Assembly (NCBI GenBank): GCA_034231615.1 | Contig: CM067298.1 | Span: forward strand, 49,140,787-49,204,786 | DNA from: Meghimatium bilineatum | Taxonomy: Eukaryota; Mollusca; Gastropoda; Stylommatophora; Philomycidae | Direction: 5' to 3' | Length of the DNA: 64,000 nt | Shown here: positions 57,421 to 64,000 of the stretch, piece after piece | Layout: the number at the start of each line of letters is the position of its first letter | Position numbering within the stretch: position 1 is the stretch's first letter | Translations under genes and position numbers: made by a program | Notes under the pieces: generated by a model | Seen by the model: the letters and a program-made list of their open reading frames with translations, nothing else | Database searches by the model: none | Told to the model about the DNA's origin: nothing

Positions 57421-58814
57421 GTCGGTATCAGCTGTTCAGTTTTAATGGGCGATTCCGAAACATGGGAACGACAATGCATTTGGAGGACAAAATTTAGAGT
57501 CTAAAGGCGATGATTAACAGAAGAAATTGATGCGCATTTCATGGATAGAGAAACAAAGAGGCAGGTCGTTGATTCAGTAGGTTTGATGCTAACAGAATAC
57601 GTGATATCTTCATCACACTATATAATCTATATAAATATTAAGTTAAAGTTCCCTTTTCTACATCATTGAGGTGTATTGCTGTATATAGTGTTAAGACCTA
57701 TTTGTCATTGACCAACGACTTATCTATGGATGATTTGACTAGCATCACGTAAGAGGTCTTTACTTTCGCACGTAACCTTGTACATATTCCGTTCTGCTGG
57801 CGCTGTGTTAACACCTGGCTATCACCCTTTCAGACAATAACGAATGATCAGTAGACGGTATATAAACGTTTTGTCTCCTTCACAATAACACTATTGTTAT
57901 TATTTTAAACACTAAATAATAACAATGAATTTCTATTTCATTTTCATTTATTAGAAAATCATGTGACATTAAATTATCTCACTAACTTCTACTGAATTAT
58001 TTTCATATGAAAAAAAAAAATTCTCGAAACAGAATACTATCTCATGTTCCCACTAAATACACACAAACATAAAACAACCACAGACATATGCACAATTTAC
58101 AAAGGTATATAAGATCATCACTTGGACCGATACTTAAAAAACAAATCATCCAGTTCTATTAAAACAACCAATAAGTAGAGCAGTCATGGTCATCGTGTGA
58201 CATATTTCTTTCCAGAACGTGGTCTTCTTTATGTATTCCCTGAATACTCCGCGATTCTAGGCGCATTGACCTGCCGCAGCTAGAGACATGTCTAAACGAA
58301 TTTGATATATCACTGCGTGAATATCAAGACGTCGATGGACAAGAGATAGTCGGGAATACATGCACCTTCGTTGGATGAGGCGGGACAACTTGCCAGAGAC
58401 AGTGCGGATTTCAGGAGATTCATAAGGAAGACTACATTCTAGAAATAATACGTCACATGACAAAAACATTGTCGTCTTGGGTGTCCTCTTCTCCTGTTGC
58501 CGTTAACTCTGCCTTCAGCTATGAATCTTTTCATGCTATTATATTACTATTTTTAGTCATGGTACTATTTTCAAATTGCAATTTCATTATATGGACAATA
58601 GCGGCAGTATTGAACATTTCAGATTTTTTAAATGTAGAACATTTTCTTATAAGCTGCCAGTTCATTATATAGAAAGCAAACATGTTTATGAGCTGCCAGT
58701 TCATTATGGAGACAGCAAGCTTGTTTATTCAACACGCTGCAAATGGTTTATCATAACTTTTTCTAGAAGCTGTCCGCCATTAGGCAGGAGATATATTGTT
58801 TTTATTTATTGCTA
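57421..58814. other. No recognisable gene or repeat
   Basis: AT-rich DNA; short overlapping frames at 58457-58854 show no motif. A local duplication of AGCTGCCAGTTCATTAT occurs at 58652-58707. Confidence 0.35.
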
Positions 58815-58945
58815 TTGCGCTTGTTCTCACACTCCAGCTAGGTCTCTCTTGTAGAATAAAGATCCAGCTAGATTTCCAGCAGGATGCAGTCTATAGAACA
58901 GATATGTGTTGTGTCGCTATTCTATTTGTGATAATTCTTCTTCTG
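58815..58945 (-). mobile_element. SINE family B, diverged copy
   Basis: TTGTTCTCACACTCCAGCTA, CAGCTAGATTTCCAGCAGGA and GTGTTGTGTCGCTATTCTAT in antisense B order; the 5' core end is missing. Confidence 0.62.
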
Positions 58946-59049
58946 GGATCAATTATTAAACATCCAGTCCGATATTGGTTATGTGTAGAGTGGTTTGTTT
59001 AAGTCATCGTGGATTCCTAACAACTTGTTTTTTGCAGAGGAGCTCAAGT

Positions 59050-59260
59050 GTGACATAGTTTCGTTCTGTGGACATCAAACTGGGACAATACTATAGTATG
59101 TGCTCTTATGTATGTGTTGCTGCTCCGCAGATGCAGGCCACAGAGTCGTTGATATCGATTTGGTGTAAGTACTCTTTTAGGTAGGAGTGCCCGATCTCAA
59201 TCGACATATGTTAACTTGATCATTTCTCTTCTATTTGTTAATGTTGCCTTGCTCAGTTTC
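59050..59260 (-). mobile_element. Possible LINE C-terminal fragment
   Basis: Minus strand reads IEIGHSYLKEYLHQIDINDS and VACICGAATHT. The GHS-x-L ... C-x-CG pattern is like the region after RNase H in jockey/I-type LINEs. Short, no flanking domain, so tentative. Confidence 0.45.
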
Positions 59261-59512
59261 AGTTGAATTCTCTTCACTGTTATCGCATGGAACGTTTTTG
59301 CAGAGACTTTACTTCTCTGAAGCTTTTAGGTACGAATAATGTCTGGACACATTCGGCAGTATTTTTCTTTATGATAATAGTAGTTGAATGCTTTGCTCAT
59401 GGCTTGCATATTCTTGGAATTTTACCCGAAAGATATGTACTAGCGGTTCGGTGGCAAAGTGATAAGAGTATCTCACAAACACAACTCGACGGAACTTAAA
59501 CCTACTCTTATT

Positions 59513-59747
59513 TTCTTCTTCATCGTTCGTTCTCAAACTCATGCAGATCAGCAGGATGTAGAACGGAATGCTTTGTGGCATGGTTTACATCATTGCTGCA
59601 ATATCTGCGCCTTTCGGCCTGACATATCCGACTTCAGCATGGCTTTGGGTCACTGAACTCTATATGGGATGGGACAGCCAACTCCATCCTTAGTCACCTC
59701 TTACGACATGCATGGAAGGTAAACAGTGTTGTTATTTTTTGCTCCCT
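59513..59747 (-). mobile_element. SINE family A, near full-length copy
   Basis: TTCTTCTTCATCGTTCGTTC through TGTTATTTTTTGCTCCCTGG. The most 5' 25 bp (GC-rich hairpin) is missing and the GGATGTAGTCCGGAGAACGG segment is shortened. Confidence 0.8.
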
Positions 59748-59810
59748 GGTGCTAATGCTAATTACTGAATAATAATTTAAATACTCAATAACAATTTAAC
59801 TCTTGTAGAA

Positions 59811-60085
59811 CGAATACGGATGTTGTATGTTTGTGTTACTGAGCATACGTCAATACGTGTACGGGGATGTTCGTTCTTATTGTAACAGTTCTTGTCTCGA
59901 TTGGTCCGTTCTAAGTGACTTGAGTACTCAGTTTGAATGTCGTGATAAAATCGCATTTTTTTAAAGATACGGTTAGTCAAGCACGGAAAACCCAGTTTAC
60001 TTTGGTTACCAGGCGATTTGGTGCCGCCAGAACGGACTGGTTCAATTTCCGTTGGTCTCAAGAATAATAATTTAGTAGTAATTTC
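59811..60085 (+). repeat. Dispersed repeat family K, copy 2
   Basis: Counterpart of 30433-30720. The frame open in the first copy is interrupted here by stops and indels. Confidence 0.62.
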
Positions 60086-60104
60086 CGGTACAGTAGAGGA
60101 AGTG

Positions 60105-60276
60105 CCTACATTCCAGTTTTTTAAATATTTTGTGCAGTTCCATTGCAACTTTGATAAAGACGCGCAGCCTTCGTGACGTCACTGTATCACGTCACTAGTA
60201 ATCCTTGTTGTCAAAATGGTTAATTTAATAGGTGATTAAAAGTCGTTAGGGCTGGTGCCAGATGAATCAATCTGAT
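60105..60276 (+). mobile_element. Probable 5' leader of LINE family G
   Basis: 60105-60195 resembles 62572-62650 (CATTCCAACTTTG/CATTGCAACTTTG, then CAGCCTTCGTGACGTCAC). The part from about 60213 (AAAATGGTTAATTTAATAGG, GGTGATTAAAAG, GGTGCCAGATGAATCAATC) resembles the start of LINE G at 54553-54640. It contains palindromic TGACGTCA (CRE-type) words, which could be promoter elements. No ORF. Confidence 0.45.
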
Positions 60277-60396
60277 GATGATGATGATGTTCTTCCTTGG
60301 CAAGCGAAGATGAGCATAGTATGAAAAAACAATAACAATTTAAAAAATTTTTAATGTGGTGAACAAGTAGAACAAAAAATAATCTTTGTGATTTGT

Positions 60397-60651
60397 CTAA
60401 TTTAGTTTGAGTTTGTGAGTTCGTAGATGCTCGATGAGTTCGATTCGTGCCAGGAAAGTTATATTGCAGTCCATGCAGGAGTGCAGTGTCCCTAGTAGAT
60501 TTTCAAATTTACCAATTCGCTTCCGTCGCCTGTAAAAATTTAGTGATGTCAGCAGAATCGATCTAAACACTGACACCACCACCCCTCGGTCATCCAAGGG
60601 AGCGCTCTGTCCTGAGCGCAGAACGATAAATCCGCTAGAAGATCGATGCAT
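60397..60651 (-). pseudogene. C2H2 zinc-finger fragment, probable LINE C-terminus
   Basis: 84-codon minus-strand frame ending SCMDCNITFLARIELIEHLR then THKLKLN: one well-formed C-x2-C-x12-H-x3-H finger. Single fingers of the form C..C...F.ARI.L..H.R.H are common at the C-terminus of LINE ORF2 proteins, which is the likeliest origin in this context. A fragment of a host zinc-finger gene cannot be excluded. The N-terminal half shows no motif. Confidence 0.5.
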
Positions 60652-60811
60652 CTAGCCATTGTAAAATGCGTCTTTATCGATATTTCGATACGTTAAATAA
60701 TGTAGAATTAGTTCTATTTAAGTCAAGTTAAAGATTTGTTTCGTTAACATGTAGGCACTTCTTCTTGTACTGTACCTAATTTCCATTTAATGTTATGCAC
60801 TGTGTATTTTT

Positions 60812-60955
60812 GCATTCGTTCTCAAGTCCATAATGAAACTCTCTTGTAGCTGGATAATGCTCTTAATTGATTTCCAGCAGGATATAGCCCAGAAAACAGG
60901 TATGCTTAGTGTTGTAATTGTATTTGTGTCAATAGCCAGACACACTGAACTAAAC
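60812..60955 (-). mobile_element. SINE family B, diverged copy
   Basis: GCATTCGTTCTCAAGTCCAT, CTCTTGTAGCTGGATAATGC, GATTTCCAGCAGGATATAGC and CAATAGCCAGACACACTGAA in antisense B order; the tail is eroded. Confidence 0.6.
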
Positions 60956-61099
60956 TGAAGGTATACGCTGTAAAAGTATTATTATATAATACATTATACA
61001 GTGTTTAGTGTATTATTTATTCCTATCAGGAGGTAGTCAAGACCGTCATTACGCTCAATAGAGAGTGCAGGGAACATAGATAGCTATGTGATTATGGAT

Positions 61100-61960
61100 G
61101 CTGAGGTCAAGGCACGCATCTGTGAACATGGCGATGACACAGATGTTGTCATTTACACGGACGGGTATATCATCCGTCACCAGCAATGCGCATGTTCCTT
61201 TACTACCAGACCACTGGGAAGAACAGTACACAAAACCAGTGAAGCCTTCATCGCAACAACAAACATTTTAACTTTCGTTACTGGATGTTTTCCTGTGAGG
61301 GAGCTTTCCATAGGCTGTGGAAATAAAAGTCGCTTTGCCATAGCGGACGTTGCGACATGTACAGGAAGGATTTTGATTGTACCTCCGAAATAAAAAAAAA
61401 TCATGTCCCAACCGTGGATTGAACCCGGGACCTCAAGGGTCTGAGAACTGCGTTCTCAGCCACGATCATGCGCTTCAAGTAGTCTAACGATGGAAGTATT
61501 TGCCGTAACGCAGGCACTTAACTGGCTGGATTCGCAAGCCTATTTCCATGCGTGCATACTACGTAGCCCAATTAATATGATTCAGAAAGTCAAAACAGGT
61601 GATGTACGTAGGGGATGGGTGGAGTCATTAGAGAGAGCTAAAATGCAGGCCTCACTACGGAAAAAACCACTCTTATCTTTGTTTACGGGCATGCGGGTGT
61701 GGAGGGAAACAAACGGGCCGACCAATTAGCTAGCCTTACTACCATAACATATGATCAGCGAATGGACCGAGCAGAATGTGCACTGCTCTTCGTGTGTCCG
61801 CACAATCAAATTCTTTTGAAATAAATGAGCATGATTCAATATCGAGAATACACGCATTGGGCGTGAGGACAGGTATGGCCCATAGAAAAACACTTAACAA
61901 AGATTTCAAAAAGAGCAATGAACCAACATAGAACTGGAACCATCAGAGAGGATAATAAAC
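61100..61960 (+). pseudogene. LINE RNase H domain split by a tRNA-like SINE
   Basis: First part: DTDVVIYTDGYIIRHQQCAC, then SFTTRPLGRTVHKTSEAF (RNase H start; Asp kept). After the insert (about 61280-61488): MEVFAVTQALNWLDSQAY, INMIQKVKTGDVRRGWVESL. In another frame FVYGHAGVEGNKRADQLASL supplies the last His and Asp. Downstream: RIHALGVRTGMAHRKTLNKD. The aspartate expected after ACIL is lost (CILRSPINM). Same lineage as the intact frame at 33.3-34.5 kb, judging by the matching ALGVR/LEIGVF-region and NQH-x-TGT tail. Confidence 0.8.
61280..61488 (-). mobile_element. tRNA-like SINE inside RNase H, family U
   Basis: On the minus strand: GCGCATGATCGTGGCTGAGA (A-box side), CCCGGGTTCAATCCACGG (strong B-box), then GGGACATGATTTTTTTTTAT. 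It interrupts the RNase H frame between the ILT and MEV residues. Boundaries are accurate to about 10 bp; only a 4-5 bp flanking repeat (TAAC) was seen. Confidence 0.65.
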
Positions 61961-62155
61961 ATACCTAATATACCTATGTGCACTGATTATTTTATGATGA
62001 AAATGATATTTGTGTATATATATATATATAATTAATTCTATCTGTGAATATAACTGTGTGGATTGTATGATCTAAAAATTAATCAATAACGCTTTTTTAG
62101 TGACATTAGTAATACTGATTTAGCTTTGTATGTTTTAATTCAAGGGAAACCTCCT

Positions 62156-62436
62156 TCCGCTTCTGCGTTCGTTAACAAACTCCTGCAGATTAACAGGATT
62201 TAATCATGATAAAAGAATGAATTGTGCCATGGTTTACAGTTTGGCTGCAATATATGTGTCTTTCGACACATCAAACTTCAGCACGGTTCTATATTACTTT
62301 GACCCTCTATGGGATGAGACGGTCAACTTCATCTCCAAAATCTTCTCTTTGACTGACCTCAAGACACTTTTTACGATGTGCATGGTTTATAACAGTGTCG
62401 CTATCATAACTGGGCCCCTGCAACACATGGGTATTA
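62156..62436 (-). mobile_element. SINE family A, full-length but diverged copy
   Basis: CCGCTTCTGCGTTCGTTAAC through GGGCCCCTGCAACACATGGG, with many substitutions but the full antisense order of landmarks. No clear target duplication. Confidence 0.75.
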
Positions 62437-62571
62437 GATGATCGACTGTTATAAACTAAAGATAAGAAAGATAAGTAAGTATATCTTATTAATAAAAATT
62501 ATAATGAATACGTATGAAATTTAATAAATATATACATGCATCGGTTCAATACAAAGAGAGGTGTTTACACT

Positions 62572-62650
62572 CCAAAGTTTTAATATTCGCGCAGCTTCAT
62601 TCCAACTTTGTTATAGTATGAACAGCTTCCGTGACGTCACTTAAAACAAA
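62572..62650 (+). repeat. LINE G leader-like repeat, copy 2
   Basis: CATTCCAACTTTGTTATAGT, then CAGCTTCCGTGACGTCAC, parallel to 60105-60195. It contains one TGACGTCA palindrome. Confidence 0.5.
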
Positions 62651-62864
62651 TATTTTATCTGTAATTTTATCGGAGATGTGTGTTTACTGAGCATGCCGGC
62701 ACAAGATACTTTTCTTACAAACTTATGGAGAAGGAAAGATGAAACAAAATGAAAAGGATCATCCAACGATAGACATGGGGAGGGGGATGTTCTCCAGTGG
62801 CGTAGCGCTTTTAGAGAGGGGACGTCGAGAGATCTTGTTTATTAGTAGGTCGGTAGCTTTCTTC

Positions 62865-63250
62865 GTCCGCCCCGCCCCAATTTTTTTGGATCCCTAGAAA
62901 TACATTTTTACTTCCCTATATACAATAGTTATTAGTTAATTTTTTTATTTTTTAAGAGAAATATACCTTATATAATCTTATAATCTGTAAAAAATATGCA
63001 AGTAAGAGAAGATACTAAACAGCAATATTTTCTACAACAATAATTTAAAAAATGATGGACTTATATCTGATATGTAGTTAGAGTGAATGAAAACAGACTG
63101 CCACAACAAGCATTAAAATGGGTATCAGATGGCAAAATAAAAAGACCAAGACACTCTTTGCAGAAGACATCAAAGAGGGTATGACTATGGGTCTCAAAGC
63201 ATACAATAATTACACTTTATGCCCTACACAGTGTGTTCGGTGCTGAAGGA
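62865..63250 (+). mobile_element. LINE 3' part fused to AT-rich segment (repeat family L), copy 2
   Basis: Inverted counterpart of 39655-40083. The coding trace around 63080 reads VRVNENRLPQQALKWVSDGK, then a KRPR...LQKTSKR stretch, the C-terminal signature of an RT LINE (R-M-x-E-x-R-L-P-x-Q-A-L-x-W). Upstream, AT-rich sequence with TACTTCCCTATATACAATAG is shared with the first copy. CAGTGGCGTAGCG at about 62795 looks like another transposon terminus but is not shared. Confidence 0.65.
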
Positions 63251-63440
63251 ACTTATAGATATATATATTAGGTAGATAGATATGATAGGATAGATATATA
63301 GAATCTATATAAACAAATAGATAATATTTGAGTCTGGTAAAATTACCTATTTCCGTAACTCAACAGTTATACACACCATAATTAAGTACACACACAATGA
63401 AATGATAGTGTATGGCTTATGCACAGTGTAGCAGATAGAG

Positions 63441-63644
63441 TAGTACTTCCCAGCCTTTTTTTAAAACATGCCCCACCTAAGACTCTCTAAAATTCGGATG
63501 GTCTTCTATGTAACATATACATATTTTTTTATATTCAAAAAATTGTGTTATTCCCCTTGAATTGTCGCCATGAATAATCAAATTTCCCCTATGAATAATC
63601 AAATTGCCCCTTGTGGCGCGTGGGCCCCATGTTGGAAAACACTG
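63441..63644 (-). mobile_element. hAT-like miniature element with exact 8-bp target duplication
   Basis: 204 bp. The right end read inward is CAGTGTTTTCCAACATGGGG; the left end is a mutated version, TAGTACTTCCCAGCC. Flanked by perfect 8-bp direct repeats AGATAGAG (63433-63440 and 63645-63652), the hallmark length for hAT elements. Shares termini and middle with 419-674. Non-coding; would need a hAT transposase from elsewhere. Confidence 0.9.
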
Positions 63645-63714
63645 AGATAGAGTTTTCAGTTTGCAATTCTCATAATATAGGAAAGTATACACAAAATCTA
63701 AATATAACTGTGGA

Positions 63715-64000
63715 AAATCAAGTAATTAAACTAACCAACACATTAAAATACTTATGCGTAACATAATCTTCAGATGGAAAGATGAACATAGAAATAGACA
63801 TTCGTTGTAGCAAAGCTAATCAATACTGGGTCAATTATCCCCTTTTTTGCAACATAAAATGCTACCAATGACAAAAAAAACAAAAACATCTTATCCAAAG
63901 TATCTTCATTCCAACTCTGTGCTACCAAATTCAAACATGGTCCTTCAAAACAAAACACAAGAGACAGCTGGTTACAACAGAGATGAGATGTCTGAGAAAA
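63715..64000 (+). mobile_element. LINE RT fragment running off the window edge
   Basis: In shifting frames: TNTLKYLCVT then SSDGKMNIEIDIRCSKANQ, followed by SIFIPTLCYQIQTWSFKTKH and KRQLVTTEMRCLRK at the edge. This is the segment after RT motif C, of the lineage at 26.9 kb (PSLCYQCQTWTM ... EMTCLRR). The 3' end lies beyond the window. Confidence 0.75.

Noticed and set aside
62795..62810. CAGTGGCGTAGCG as a hAT-type transposon end
   Set aside because: No matching inverted terminus or 8-bp duplication was found downstream.

Overview
This window looks like about 64 kb of AT-rich, repeat-laden nuclear DNA from an animal. The mix of repeats suggests an invertebrate, possibly a mollusc or another lophotrochozoan, but no single-copy gene allows that to be tested. 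I found no convincing host exon, operon, rRNA or functional tRNA gene. Almost everything recognisable is mobile DNA: decayed non-LTR retrotransposons (LINEs) of several lineages, short retroposons (SINEs), foldback DNA elements, hAT-like miniature elements and tandem repeats.

The most striking content is a family of short retroposons that is not obviously tRNA-derived, with about 30 recognisable copies. The long form (A, about 280 bp) has a 5' module that can fold into GNRA-type hairpins, followed by a core and a (GAA)n 3' tail. Many copies lie between direct repeats of 8-15 bp, as expected from LINE-driven target-primed insertion. Two shorter families (B, about 150 bp, GAA tail; D, about 125 bp, CAAA tail) and one short copy of A start at the same core boundary. 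The long form therefore looks like a composite of a separate 5' module and a SINE core. 'Sense' below means the strand whose 3' end carries the tail.

Layout. 0-5.2 kb: a hAT-like element, A and B SINEs, foldback elements, and a LINE fragment inside a 1.4-kb inverted repeat. 5.2-13 kb: a microsatellite next to a LINE fragment, a 37-bp minisatellite, tRNA-like SINEs, an 18-unit satellite of 46 bp, and an RT fragment with YADD. 13-26 kb: mostly featureless DNA with scattered SINEs. 26-35 kb: one RT fragment split by a SINE, a 1.5-kb lightly damaged RT element, a 32-bp minisatellite, and an open 393-codon RNase H ORF. 35-48 kb: a SINE nested in a SINE, more foldbacks, and an RT fragment split by other repeats. 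48.5-51.2 kb: the most complete LINE (endonuclease plus RT, minus strand). 54-64 kb: endonuclease, RNase H and RT remnants, nested SINEs, and a hAT-like element with an exact 8-bp target duplication. The last RT fragment runs off the right edge.

The elements are linked by parasitism: LINE enzymes plausibly supplied the copying machinery for A, B, D and the tRNA-like SINEs, which in turn inserted into LINE remnants. All family assignments come from reading motifs and comparing copies within the window by eye; no database search was possible.
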